Both the position numbers and the translations under genes were made by a program. This document shows, in pieces, positions 12,301 to 23,656 of a stretch of DNA of 64,000 nt. Origin of the DNA: Fomes fomentarius (lineage: Eukaryota > Basidiomycota > Agaricomycetes > Polyporales > Polyporaceae); assembly GCA_022606135.1 (NCBI GenBank), contig JABYQN010000007.1, forward strand, positions 806,001 through 870,000, written 5' to 3'. Below the pieces are notes generated by a model. It made no database searches. It had not been told where the DNA came from and was given only the letters and a program-made list of their open reading frames with translations. Every line of letters starts with the position of its first letter. Positions within the stretch are counted from its first letter, which is position 1.

Positions 12301-14498
12301 CTCCTCCGCCGCATCATACCCGGCCAATTTCTCAGACACCGACCAAGAAGTTTGAAGCATCGGCAGTCAATCAGCCGGCTCTCCATCCAATCAGCCCTTC
12401 CCAACTTCAAGAGATCGAGATCCTAGAAGACAACGATGTTGGTGCGTGTCCCGCTTGGTACAAGGGAAGTCTTAGCGCCCCCTTGCTTTGATCGCGTCCC
12501 GAATATGGCAACGAGCTCACGCATACTACTTAACGGTTGTAGATCCCATTGACCCTGAGTTCTACAGCCCTCAGAAAAGCCCGGGTCCTGGATCGTTGCA
12601 TGTGCCCTCCCCTATATCATCACCACCGCCGCCGCCTGCTCGGGTGATCTCGCCCCCACCTCCACCGCCGCCGCAAAGGGTTGTGTCACCTCCTGCTCCA
12701 CCGCAACGGGTAGTCTCTCCCTCTCTTGTACCAGGGCGTGCTGGTTCCCCGCCGTCTGCCACTAGCCCACCTCCACCTATCTCTGCACGTCCCCATGTCG
12801 CTCCACCTGCGCCCGAGCCAGAGGAGAGCAACGACGAGGGTGAGGGCGAGGAAGACGCAGAGCAGGCTCGCCGTCGCACCATCGCGGAACGGATGGCTAA
12901 GCTAGGAGGCATTCGTTTCGGCGCCCCGCCCCCCGTCCCAGGTGTCCGCCGTCCTGTTCCTCCGCCAGAACCCGAAAGTGAGCGCGAGGAAGAGCAGAAA
13001 CCCGCTGAGACTGAAGAAGCTCCTCCTCCCGAGGAAGAGGAGGACGAATTCGCGCGCAAGCAGCGGATCGCTGCCCGTATCGCGGGTATGGGTGGCATGC
13101 GCTTTGGCATGATGCCTGGTGCGCCTCCACCGAAACCTCCTCCGCGTGTCCATCGCGAGGAAGAGGAGGAGGTCGTGTCTCCCCCTCCTCCTCCCAAGAG
13201 GTCTGCTCCCGTGCCGCCGCCACCGCCTCCTCCCCCCGCTGCTGATGAGGAACAGAAATATGGTGAAGAGTCTGACTACCAGCATGTTTCCGACAGCGAC
13301 CGTGCGGGACACGAGGAGAGCGAGCTGGAGGAAGTCACCTACACCGACGCCGAGGAGGAGGCCCCGCCTCCCGTGCCAGATCGTGGTGCACGCCGAGCAT
13401 CGAATGCCAGTGGTCCTTCCCCGACTGCGACACATTCTCTCGCTTCTCCCCCTCCGGTCCCGCGTACTCGGCCTCCCGCTCCTCCTGCGTTTACTTACCC
13501 TCCACCGCCTCATGCGCCTCCACCTCCGTCGACCCAGGAGACTCAGGGCGACTTCGTGTTGGTCGACCAGGCCGAAAGTACAGATGAACCTCCTCCGCCT
13601 CCGCCTCCTCGTACCGCTCGACCTCCGCCACGCGCTCCTCCACGTGCGCCTCCCCCGGGAATAGAGGGAGAGAGCGCTTCCCTCCCGAACATCGACTTTG
13701 GTGGCGAGACTGACCTGTCGTTGTCTGGTCAATGGTCAGAAGACTCGACGACGTATCCGGCCGCCAGCCCAGTGCAGTTGCCCGCATCCGCAGTTCCTGA
13801 GCAACCTACGCCTCCTGCCCGCAGTGCACCCCCACCAGTTGAGCAGCATCTCACACCCGACGAGTTGACCGCGCACTGGGGACGCGTCGGCGTGCAGGTG
13901 CACGAGATCTCCGCCGCGCTGCACGACAAATCGAAGAAGAGTGTGGTCGGAGACGGGTCGTATCTCGGCTTCGTGCACGCAGTACTCAGCCAGGTCCCGA
14001 ATGCCGCGCAGCCTCCCCCGGAAACGCTTGACGCATTCGGATACCTCGTCTACAGTCAATCTCTTGGTGCGGTGCACCGGCGTGTGAGTGACATCATGCC
14101 CGGGGACGTGATCGTCGTATCCGAGGCGAAGTTCAAAGGCCACAAAGGCTTGCAGAGCTACAATCAGAGCGTCGGCGTGGACGAGCCACTCGTGGGAATT
14201 ATTGGTGACTTCGAGACGAAGAAGTCAAAGGTGAAGGTCTACCAGGCAAACCAGCACGTCGGGCAGCAGGTGGGCGACTCTGTCATTGACCCTTTTCACA
14301 TGGCGGCACCAAGGATCCTAATCCTCTTTTTGTTCGTGCAGAGCGTAGAATCTGTCAGTTACCGGTTAGAAGATTTGAAGAGTGGGTCTGTGAAGGTGTG
14401 TTATCCACTCTTCCGGTCCCTTGGGTGTTCCTTTGTTTGTTCGCTCTTGGCGCTAACATGATGTCTTTCCGCAGATTTACAGAGTCTTGGAGGCATGA
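9360..14498 (+). CDS. BBC1: Bbc1/Mti1 (AIM3)-type proline-rich actin-patch protein
   Basis: Large disordered protein of about 1582 residues in six exons: 9360-10200, 10264-11241, 11317-12441, 12543-14269, 14342-14395, 14475-14498. It matches fungal Bbc1/Mti1, which binds the tails of type-I myosins and restrains Arp2/3 activation at endocytic actin patches. The C-terminal folded domain is diagnostic: HWGRVGVQVHEISAALHDKS, GDGSYLGFVHAVLSQVP, VHRRVSDIMPGDVIVVSEAK and SYRLEDLKSGSVK. The N-terminus is MTDPPPKKVGSLRDRIAAFE, and the middle alternates acidic stretches with many PPPPPP tracts, likely SH3 or profilin ligands. A basic-helical motif ending in GG occurs four times, the clearest being RRRTIAERMAKLGGIRFG; see findings. 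No SH3 domain is visible at the N-terminus, unlike yeast Bbc1. Long antisense open frames here are composition artefacts. Confidence 0.85.
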
Positions 14499-15032
14499 GC
14501 GTTATCGAACAGTTATGAATTCATGTCGGGGAGATACGAACAACTATGAAAGGCTCTACGAGATAGTATCGTTCATCTTGATTGATTTGTATGCAGTTGA
14601 CGGCTTGGTGTACCATAGGCAACTCAATAGGATCACAGTTCTTGGCATTCATCCTTCTCATGTCTGTCGTTTTGCACAGTAATCAACACCTAGATTGAAA
14701 TCATTGCAAAGTTCTATGCTTGCTTGCTCCGGTAAGTCTGTGCTCTAGTCTCACGCCCTCCTTCGAGATAGCCCTAATAGTAACAAAGCAACGCAATAGT
14801 GACAGTCGGGAACAAAGAAGCGCCCACCGCGGGAAGGATACAACAAAGCCGACGGCGCACATCCCAATAACGGAAGGCAACTTTCAAGGCCTCGAGGCGT
14901 GCACGAGGGACAGCGCGCCACCCGAGGCTGTTATGCCGCACTCCCTAGCCCGAACACCATACTGTCAAGCACTCCGTTGGCGCACAAAGGTCGGTTTCCT
15001 TTGACTCCTGCTCGCGGGCGCCTCCCCTGGGG
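14499..15032. other. Intergenic between Bbc1-type and zinc-finger genes
   Basis: About 530 bases without a supportable reading frame. The right end leads into the TATA-containing promoter of the zinc-finger gene. Confidence 0.5.
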
Positions 15033-15038
15033 TATAAG
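15033..15038 (+). promoter_or_regulatory. TATA-like box of the zinc-finger gene
   Basis: TATAAG in the context ggtataagagagg, 56 bases before the chosen ATG at 15094. Position and sequence fit a core promoter element and support that start. Confidence 0.45.
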
Positions 15039-15093
15039 AGAGGCGGCGGGAGCGCATTTCCCGACTCTTCCATCACGGATATTTGCTGTTGAC

Positions 15094-16533
15094 ATGCCCG
15101 CATACACTACTCCTCACAGTTACTTCAGCGTCCCGGACGAGTATGTCCTTTCGAAGGACTTCTTTGGGTCGTCGTTCGCCCCTTCCTACACAGATGGGGC
15201 GCCCGAGAGAAGTTGTGCTGGCCTTAGTGAGGTCTTCGACCTCGAACAATATGATCGAGAGTGAGTTAACGGGCATTCGAGTCGAGATGGGGAGTCAACG
15301 TCTAACAAATTCCTGCCAGCACTCTCGCAACGCGGTCACCACCGCCAGATCCATTGGAGGTCGACATATCCTGTACGTTCAATCGAGTCTGCAGTGCCTT
15401 TGGCAGTTCAATGGCTGCTGACTGCATGCATTTCGCTCTTATACTGAATCTCGCTGTTCCTAGCGCATGGCTCGAACTCAGCCGGTGAAGCTGAATTCCT
15501 GGGGCTCTGCGGCCCCCCGCACCCAGCGCCACGACTGCCCTCATCACTTAATCATATGACTTCGTCATTTTCCTCTCCTCCTGCTTCTTCGCCGTGTTCG
15601 TCTTCATTCCTGTTGCCTCCTCCGCCCACACCTCCCACCGCGACCTGGAGTTCGTCTGCATCGTTGGAGTCAACATTCTTCGCGTCACCGCATTTTCCGC
15701 CATCACTGCCTCCTACGCCCTCGCCTACACCTTCCTTGACTTCGTACTATTCCGTACCATCCCCTTGCTCGTCTTCTCCCTCCTCCGTTTCCTCCTCTGT
15801 TATTCCCTCCATGTCCTCCTCACATCACCCATCACTTCCCCCATTGTTTACGTTACCGTCCACCCTCCGCACGCTCTTCACGATCCCTTCATCCACTAGT
15901 CCCTCCTCATCCTCTACACCGGCCACTACCACCCTCTCAGTCGCTTCTTCTCCGTTCGGCTTAGGCGCCGGGGGCTCCTCAACGACCAGCAGACGCTCGC
16001 GCAAGAAACAAGGCTTGCGCAAGAAAAAAGGCTCGCGCAAGAATCAAGGCTCGCGCAAGAATCAAGGCTCGCGCAAGAATCAAGGCTCACGCAAGAATCA
16101 AGGCCCGCGGAACATCCAAATCACTGCAGTGAACATCAAGGACTTCATCGATGAGGCCACGCAGCGCTGCCTCACCCCAGGGTGCAAGGTAAAGCGCAGA
16201 TTCGGCCGTCTACCGGACCTGATACGACACGTCAAGACTCACATCGGGGATCGCTTCGGATGCGTCGGGGTGCCAGTCGAGAAGGCGGCAGAATATGGCA
16301 TCCAGCTCACCGACAGAACTCAATCCTTCTTCATGGATGGCGTGACATGGGTTGGGGGCTGCTGGAAGACATACAGCCGCATCGATGCTTGCCAGCGCGC
16401 CCATGGCAAGGCGGACTACGAGTATTGTTGCCTGGGAAAGACGGCCGAGGTACCTGCCATGAAGATGGATCGTGATCAGGGTTCTACCCTTGACACTTAC
16501 CGTGCGATGGTGCAACGACCAAAGTATCGATGA
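15094..16533 (+). CDS. Zinc-finger protein with split second finger and basic hexapeptide repeat (paralogue 1)
   Basis: Three exons (15094-15260, 15320-15372, 15464-16533) give 429 residues; frames join exactly. The N-terminus is unremarkable (MPAYTTPHSYFSVPDEYV). A long Ser/Pro/Thr-rich segment follows, then six basic RKNQGS-like hexapeptides encoded by a tandem repeat. The C-terminal module begins near residue 309: a C2H2-type finger (CLTPGCKVKRRFGRLPDL, then RHVKTH), then CVGVP, 28 intervening residues, GGCWKTYSRIDACQRAH, and a CC pair. The minus-strand gene at 28508-29588 has the same order of elements, so the two are paralogues or members of one family. It is probably a nuclear DNA-binding regulator, by analogy with C2H2 proteins; no target is known. 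The start is supported by the TATA box 56 bases upstream. Confidence 0.72.
16000..16107 (+). repeat. Six tandem 18-base units encoding RKNQGS-like hexapeptides
   Basis: Six contiguous 18-base units of the type cgcaagaatcaaggctcg, in frame in the zinc-finger gene. Units 3 to 5 are nearly identical (one base differs in unit 5), while units 1, 2 and 6 carry a few substitutions. They encode RKKQGL, RKKKGS, RKNQGS three times and RKNQGP. This is probably a recent slippage expansion. Confidence 0.9.
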
Positions 16534-17270
16534 AGGACCAGTCGAGCACCCTGTCTGAGCATTTGGATCCTGATCTATCTTGGATTATCCCTTCCCTTCT
16601 GTCATTCTTCATGCTATCGACGATGCCTCCTCCAATCATACCCCATGTACTCATACGGACATTGTACTCTGCCCATTAATCATGTCTTCGTCGTCGGTCC
16701 TCGGAAGTTTCTGTGATACCCTATGGATTGGTGTTGGACGTTTACTGCCGGATTACTGTATAATTTGTATGATCGGATAGATTGCACTGTATTCACTGTT
16801 CTCTCGCACCAATTACCATAAGTTGTTTGCTACCTGGTGGCACCGTTGACACCATCGCCGCCGCAAGCGTCTTAACTTGGCGCGTCACTTGTATAACCAC
16901 GAAGGACGGGTACTACTTACTCCGTAACGTATATCGCAGGGCATGCTTGATAGGTAACAATCACGGAGATGTGACGATCATAGCGGGGCCCAATCGAGGG
17001 CCACAATGCCATTTGGTCGCTCTTGCACAATCTCAGCAGCATGTACTTCGGAATCCACTTTATCAGTCCGCACATATGTGAGCACTGTATTGACTCGCAC
17101 CGTTCGAGGCTAGAAGGACTAGAACTTGAACTTGAACTTAAACGTTAGTACTAAATGCACATTATTCGAGCACGTGATGGCGATTTTCTCGAGCGCTTGC
17201 GGTGCTTCAAGCTTCAAGGTCTTTGAGGCTTCGACACCTTCGTTCTTCCTCTAGCCTCCTGCTTCCTGTC
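16534..17270. other. Intergenic: zinc-finger 3' flank and EBP2 promoter
   Basis: No supported gene. Contains a gaactt direct repeat around 17122-17139 and an E-box at 17171-17176, both upstream of EBP2. Confidence 0.5.
17171..17176. promoter_or_regulatory. CACGTG E-box upstream of EBP2
   Basis: Palindromic CACGTG 95 bases before the EBP2 ATG. Such sites bind bHLH factors in fungi. A regulatory role here is inferred from position only. Confidence 0.3.
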
Positions 17271-18809
17271 ATGCCGTCCAAACTCAAGGAAAAGATGCCC
17301 GGAAATACACCAAAATCTGCAAAGTCCCAAGGCAAATCACCTGCGAAGCTCACGAAACTCCAGAAACGAGCCGCGGACGAGTCGGAGTCTGAGGAAGAGG
17401 TGGATGAATTGGACGCAAAGCAAGAGGGCGAGGGCACTTCAGGCTCAGAGGGAGAGGAAGAAGGCGAGTCAGGAGAGGACGATTCCGATGAAAACGAGGA
17501 TGTGGATCAGGAAGGTATGGAGAGGCTCATGAAGGCCCTGGGTGAGGACGGTCTGGACGACTTTGCGCAGGAGCAGCTGCGCGCGTTGGCAGGCAGCGAC
17601 GACGAGGAGAGCGATGAAGAGGAGGATGAGGCTGAGGATGAGGATGAGGAGCAAGACGAGGATTCAGGAGGCGAAGACGCGGACGACGCTGCAAAGGAGA
17701 ATGCGAATGCAGGGCCCAGTGAAGATGTCGCTATTCCCGTCGACGAGCTCTCAGATGACGAATATCTGGACGAGGATGCTATGCCTCGACAGAAGGTGGA
17801 AATTGACAACAAGGTGCGGTTATCTGCGCCCGTGCGATTTGCGGGCTCTTCTGACAAGCAGACTTTGCACAGATTGCTATGGAGCGAATACGCGGTACCA
17901 TCGCACTCGACCCTTCATTACCCTGGACAGAAACTCTCACCGTGACCTACCCGGAAACCATTGACGTCGACGTCGATGATGATCTCAACCGCGAGCTCGC
18001 GTTGTACGTATTTCCTATCTGTTTGTCTCCCTTCCTCTTAGCTCATAGCATACACATCTCAGCTACAAGCAAGCTCTTCACGGCGCACAGGCTGCGCGCG
18101 CCCTCGCACAAAAGCACAAGTTCCCCTTCACGAGACCGGCCGACTACTTCGCAGAGATGGTGAAGAGTGACGCGCACATGGAACGCATCCGCCAACGACT
18201 CCTTGATGAGAGCGCGGGCCTCAAGCGCTCAGAGGAGAAGCGGAAGGAGCGCGAGGGCAAGAAGTTCGGCAAGCAGGTGCAGATTGAAAAGCTTAAGGAG
18301 CGCCAGCAGAACAAGAAGGAGGTCGAGGAACGGCTCAAGGGTCTCAAACGAAGTGAGTGTTTGCCCGAGACAGTCAATCTCTGCATGGCTGGCCAGTTGT
18401 CATGTTGCATACTGCAGGAATCATCTGTCATTGCACTCTTCGTGGCTTCTCTTCGTTACTAGCGCATTGTCACTGACTGGCTTTTTGCTCAGAACGGAAA
18501 GACGCTCTCGACGGCGGTGCGGGAGGCGACGAGGACTTTGACGTAGCGGTAGAGGACGCAATTGCAGACCGACCGTCAAAACGCGCCAAAGGCCAGAACG
18601 GCAAGCCCAAGCTCCCGCGAACTGCGCGCGACAAGAAGTTTGGCTTCGGAGGTGCGGGACGACGGTCAAAGCAAAACACGAAGGACTCCACAGACAGTTT
18701 CGTGCAACGCGGGGGTCCGGGAGGCAAGGGCGGCAAGGGCAAAGGAGCCAAGGCTGCACCGAAGCGTCCTGGGAAGGGCAGGCGGATGGCACAACGGAGT
18801 CGGACATAA
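17271..18809 (+). CDS. EBP2: rRNA-processing protein EBP2
   Basis: Nucleolar factor for 27S pre-rRNA processing and 60S subunit assembly. Four exons (17271-17813, 17873-18003, 18063-18352, 18493-18809) give 426 residues with exact frame joins. The N-terminal half is Lys-rich then very acidic (long runs of E/D and S). The conserved EBP2 domain follows: ERIRGTIALDPSLPWTETL, YKQALHGAQAARALAQKH and FPFTRPADYFAEMVKSDAHM. A coiled-coil-like basic segment comes next (RKEREGKKFGKQVQIEKLK), then the conserved KFGFGGAGRRSKQNTKDS block. The C-terminus is GK-rich and basic, ending QRSRT. An in-frame GTG-initiated extension upstream exists, but the ATG at 17271 is the first in-frame ATG and gives the usual length. 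Identification is firm. Confidence 0.93.
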
Positions 18810-19459
18810 TCCGTCGCCTTGGACACTATACACAGGCGGCCTACGATATATCATAGTGTGTGTCTCTCTCCATCGCTCGGTCATACCTATTCACCGGTTT
18901 CCAACCAGGCAGTAGTGCGTCCGCGGTAAAACCAGCAGTAGTATATCCTGACGTTCGAGCCCACTACCTAATGTAGATGCGAAACACCAACAACAATGAC
19001 ACGTGCAGCGCTGGCGTTGGACGAGTGGGTGGGCGAATACACAACAATAAAAACGAAACGAGTGACGAGAAACAAGAAAGCAAGTGCAAATGCAGAACAT
19101 TCCGGAGGGACGGGGATTGGAGTCGGGATATAGGATGGGGTTGGTGTCTACAGTATCTACACCTTTTCACTGCGAATGGATCGGGCGGGCATACTGGTAC
19201 ATCCTACCTGAGGCCGGTCCCGCTGGCGGGAGACTCGATGATCGACGATCGAGGGGAGACAGCCGTGCGCCACGGGCCTTGCGATGGTGTCGTGGGCTGG
19301 TATGTACATGGACATGTCAGATCCTGTTGTGCGTACTGTATGAGTATGAATCCTTGGCTGGGTACTCCTCATCGCACAAGGTCCGCTGTGTCTGGATGTC
19401 GTGACCACAATGGGATGATACAGCAGCAGTCAGTCCAGCAGGCTCTAACTTGTCGACCA
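18810..19459. other. Intergenic between convergent EBP2 and DUF6534-like genes
   Basis: Shared 3' flanks of two convergent genes. A 211-codon plus-strand open frame overlaps this stretch and the opposite gene; it has no recognisable composition or motif and is not called. Confidence 0.5.
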
Positions 19460-22083
19460 CTAGGCGTCGTAGTGGTGATCGGGGGGACGCACCATGGCCG
19501 TACGCGCAGTGTACATGGTCATCCCCGTGGGCGGGCGTTGGTAGTCCGTGATGTCCATCGTCGCCGTTCCAGCGCGGGAGACTGCGCTGCGCGAGTCGTA
19601 CGCGGATGTTGATACCTGGGATCCCGCGCCGTGTGCGTCTTGTCCGCGCGTGTCGTACCCGCGTGAGGGTGTCGTCGCGTATCCGCGTTGGGGCGTCTCG
19701 TACCCCCCGACGGACTTCGCGCTGCGTGCGTCGTATGCGACCGTCGACGTTGCGCTGCGGGTCTCGAATGCGTTGCTCGACATTCCGGTACGGATGCCTT
19801 TGCTGCCGTAGTATTCGTCGGATGCCACCGTCGACTCGTTGTGCGCGAACTGCAGTGTCTAGATGGCCGAGCGCCAAAAGGTCGGAGTCATGTCAGCATC
19901 CAGTCAAAAGGTGGAGTGTAGATAGGTGTGGATTCGGAATCGAAAGCCGGCTGGCCATTCAAATAATTCATCATCCGCTCCAGGGGGAAAGATGCAGAAA
20001 GAGAAAGGCGGGCAGGGCAGACAAGATATCAACGGAAAACGCACGCTGATCCGATGCTGACCGTTGCGCATCTGCATCTGACGGCCTGCTGCAGTTCCGA
20101 ATGAGGGTACCTTGCTCTCGGCGACTGCGTCCGTTGTGGCCCCTCGTGACCGGTCGAGTTGACTATCCATGACGATCTTCCTCAGGGCGACGCGTGCGTT
20201 GAGGCTGTGCAAAGGGTAAATCAGCATGCGGAATCCGGTAGTCAAGAGGCATCGTCTCAGATCATGGTCAGATCGTAGAACAGAATGCTTACGTCGCGAG
20301 CATGCTGTTGGCGTACACCTTCGATAGGGTGTTGTGGAACGCGAGCCAGACGAGCGTCTGGGGCCAGACAAATTTCTGCCAATCAGGTGTTCCCGTCAAC
20401 ACCGGATGATGAACAGCACATAAGATGGAGCTAGTGAAGAGTGCTTGCTTACCGTCAAGAGCGTGAGGATTTGTACGACGCTGCCATCCGTGACCGTTGT
20501 TCAGCGAACGAGCTAGCTTGATAAACAAAAAAGGATCCAGGAGAGCAGACTTACGCGGCGATCGCGCCTCGGTTCACCAGGAAGACGATGATGCTGTTCA
20601 GCATCACGTTTGTCCTGTGGATTGCGCTTAAGCACCGGCACGAAGAAAATGGCAGAATAAGGGGGTTAGTGGCCTCACTTATGCCGGACCCCAAGCTTCT
20701 CAGTCCAGAGGTACCAGACCAGAACTACTGTGATACCGATGTCAACCAGGTTGCCGAGCGCCCAATTCGCGGTCAGCGGTCGCTACAGACTCAGCGTGAG
20801 GAAACGCGAAGACAAGGGATGTCATAGATGCGTACGGTGACCTCAGGCCGGGCCGTCGCTGCCCAAGTTTCGTCATGTATGCTGCAGCGTCTATGCGTGA
20901 GACCCTGTCTGTGCATGTAGACAGAGAAGGCTACCCACACCGTGATGAAGATGGCTGGTAGTAGCGCAACGTGTCTGTGAATGTGGATGGGAGCGGTACA
21001 GTGGGTTTGACGTACCAACAACCATGCCTGGAAAGGCAGTGAGCTCTCACGTCAAATTGCACACAGAGGTCGGATGTGGACTTACAGAACGACGCGAATG
21101 CCGTCACTCCCTGCGCAGTATGTCAGAGAATTGTCACGAATCAGACAGATGGATCGCAGCTCACTAGGAACGCGGGGATATACCACAGATGCGGGCGTAC
21201 TGGAGAGTATTAGAACTGTCAAAACCAGAAGCGGACGGAGACGGAAGCAAAGACGGACGGTGATAGATCCGGAAAATAAAGAAGCTATCATATATATCAA
21301 CCTTTGTAACACGTTTGAGATCACGGCGAGGCTCACAGTTGCACGATGAGGACGACTGTGTACTGCGGGTGGTAAGCCATGTCAGCACTGCGACAGAAAG
21401 AGAAAGATGGCGACTGTGATACCCACTGTCACAAGCAGCTCAACCTGGTTCCACCAGACGTAAGATGAGTAAATAATTCCAGATGCACAGACGCAAAGAC
21501 GTACTTGTGCGCTCCTGTGGGGTCGGCGATATGAACAGGTTAGCACTCAAGAGGTTTGTTGACGCAGAGCGGAATTCGATAACGCACCAAATCTCCTTTT
21601 GTAGTGCCGGAGGATTGGCGTAGTTGTCGATGAGATAGAAGTAGACAGCATGTGCGTTGAAGATAACAGTCAACGTATCTAGGAGCCTGTGTTTGTGACC
21701 AGTTAGCGTCCGATCCGTACGTGGAGAAGTTTGGTTCACTCACCATACTCCTGCCACCTGAACACGCGAAGTAGCCAGAATATCAACCTGTGGCTTGAGT
21801 GACCAGCCAGATAACTAACAAGTATGAGAGGGAAGAACTTACGGAGAGCTTGAGAAGTAATGAATCTTTCGGGAATTGTTCGTAGTAATAAAGTGTCTGC
21901 AAGACAGTGAAGCCATACAATCTAGTACAGGCTCGGTTAGCATCCCGGGACAAACAGCGCGAAAACAATACTTATGACGCACGCTGCAACGATGATCGTA
22001 GAAAGGAGCATCACGCCGTACGAGCTCCCGAGCTCGAGGTCGGCGGGAGACGCACCCGCAGCTGGGTCTGTGGCGAGCGACAT
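19460..22083 (-). CDS. DUF6534-like seven-helix membrane protein
   Basis: Many-exon minus-strand gene. The ATG at 22083 opens MSLATDPAAGASPADLELGS, then hydrophobic helices. Family marks are SSYGVMLLSTIIVAACVI, LYGFTVLQTLYYYEQFPKD with DSLLLKLS, LLDTLTVIFNAHAVYFYLID, and toward the end LVNRGAIAA, LVWLAFHNTLSKVYANSML and ATLNARVALR. This is the order seen in basidiomycete DUF6534 proteins, a large mushroom-expanded family of plasma-membrane-type proteins with no known biochemical role. Splicing is dense (roughly ten exons), and exon edges between 20500 and 21500 are only approximate. The last exon encodes a long hydrophilic tail with repeated [YF]xxR[SGT] elements (FETRSATS, YDARSAKS, YDTRG, YDSRSAVS), ending PPDHHYDA. 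A GPCR-like role can only be guessed from topology. Confidence 0.75.
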
Positions 22084-23010
22084 GGTGCGACTGAGCGAGC
22101 TAGGGACGAGCAGAGGGGAACATATAGCAGAGAAGAGGCTTCTTGTGATGGATCTGATCAGTACCTCTTAGCCGGTTGGTTGTGGAAAGTTGCCATGATC
22201 GCATGAGTTAGACCACCGTTCTTTCCGATGCAAGAGAGTCCCTCGTATCCGGAACCGATTCTTGGAGACGGTTTCCCATGCTCAACGTTCGGACGGCTGC
22301 CACAGGGGTCCCAGGAACCTTGAATGACGTTGAGTCTGTGTTGCATGCGGATGCCGTTGATGTGAAACTTTGCAACTGTGGTTCTCACAGGCCGACAGCA
22401 TGACCACATCGGAGCTAGGCCGCAAGAAGTCCTCTGTAAACTTTGATCGCTGAAGTATATGGTGCCGCCCCTGCGAAGAGGAGGGTTTAGAAGTGATGAA
22501 ACTGTATACGTATCGCCTCGCCCTTGCAAGGGTGCAAACCTGGTGAGTAGGCAAGTCATAGATATGATATGTAAACCAGAATGAGGGAGTGACAATCAGT
22601 TACGTACTATTTGAAAGTGTTCTTAATCCTTTCGACGGAAAACCGGTAGTTAAAGACTCCCGATCGGCCTACCGTTGCAGATCACGCAGACCTGGAACAA
22701 ATGAAATGATATGGTCGCTGGGTGACTATTGCCCAGTTTTACTGCATCCACCACGGATGCACAAGGAGAGCACAGGGAAGGAGGTTAAATGATCCAGGAT
22801 GCATACGTACTTTACACAGGTACTAGAAGGTACGTCGACGCGGGACACCAGAAGGTGCGATGGACAATTCTGGATAGTATTCCCACGGCCATCGAGCCTC
22901 GCTTCGATGCTCTTCGACGACGCTCTCAACTCCTTCGGCATTGACCCTTGTCCCCGACTTGTCCCCCGACCACATCTCAGCAGTGCACTCGAGCATTCAG
23001 TTCCCTCGCC
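22084..23010. other. Intergenic: divergent promoters of DUF6534-like gene and small five-exon gene
   Basis: About 930 bases with no supportable gene; several open frames of 60-145 codons on both strands lack motifs or splice continuation. Confidence 0.5.
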
Positions 23011-23656
23011 ATGTCTACCAGCTCAACGCCAGTGCCATCCAGCGGGTACGCCTCTCCTGCACCATTATTGACAGCCACCCCTGCCCCGCCGAAACCTAAC
23101 CCTCACCCCAAACCCAAACCGGTCAATGTCTTTTCTAACGACGGTTCGTTCCTAGAACGCTTCCAGCGACTGAAGAAGGTGTGTACTTTCACCCATGTAT
23201 GCTGAGTGGATCTTTTGGCGCAATCGAGTTGAACATATACGATTGCAGGAGGAGGATGAGAAGAAGAAGCAAGAGGATATCCTTGTAAAGTACGTCTTCT
23301 GCCGACATCGTATATCCGCGCGAACTCATTTCTTTCACCACAGGAAGCGCGAGTTTGACAGTCGTTTCGTGAGTATCGCTTGCTGTCGCAGTCTAGATCA
23401 CCGTTATGAATATATCGATTTTACCACAGAAAACCAGGGGCAAGCGTCGTTCGCCTGAAACTGCGAGCTCAGCAACTACCACAGAGACACCCGCCAAGAA
23501 GCCAAAGGTTGAAGAGCCCCTCAGTGAGTGTTCTGGAGATTCCCGTGCCCTCCTCGCCACTGATCATCCACAGACCAATATCAGAAGGAGCTTCAGAATT
23601 ATGCGGACCGGAGTCTGAAGGACAGTGGAATCGGCGTGAGGCCCCTCGTCAAGTAA
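23011..23656 (+). CDS. Small basic nuclear-type protein, unknown function, five exons
   Basis: Five exons (23011-23178, 23249-23289, 23344-23368, 23430-23523, 23574-23656) join in frame to 136 residues. The protein starts MSTSSTPVPSSGYASPAP and has a Pro/Lys-rich stretch. Its most conserved-looking core is VNVFSNDGSFLERFQRLKK, continuing into a charged helix EEDEKKKQEDILVKKREFD. A basic segment with nuclear-localisation character follows (KTRGKRRSPE, later AKKPKVEEPL), then YQKELQNYADRSLKDSGIGV, ending RPLVK. Internal exons of 41 and 25 bases are unusually small, and the reading frame depends on them. I do not recognise the family. The composition suggests a nuclear RNA- or chromatin-associated factor, which is inference only. 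Confidence 0.72.

Noticed and set aside
11246..13787. Long antisense open frames across the Bbc1-type gene
   Set aside because: Low-complexity Ser/Gly and Arg-rich products mirrored from Pro/Glu-rich codons of the real gene.
15556..16533. Treating the ATG at 15556 as the start of the zinc-finger gene
   Set aside because: Two upstream exons from 15094 join in frame with good splice sites and a TATA box lies 56 bases before 15094; the 15556 ATG is internal.
18977..19612. 211-codon plus-strand open frame between EBP2 and the DUF6534-like gene
   Set aside because: Overlaps the last exon of the opposite-strand gene, has no fungal-gene composition and no motif; likely a shadow frame.
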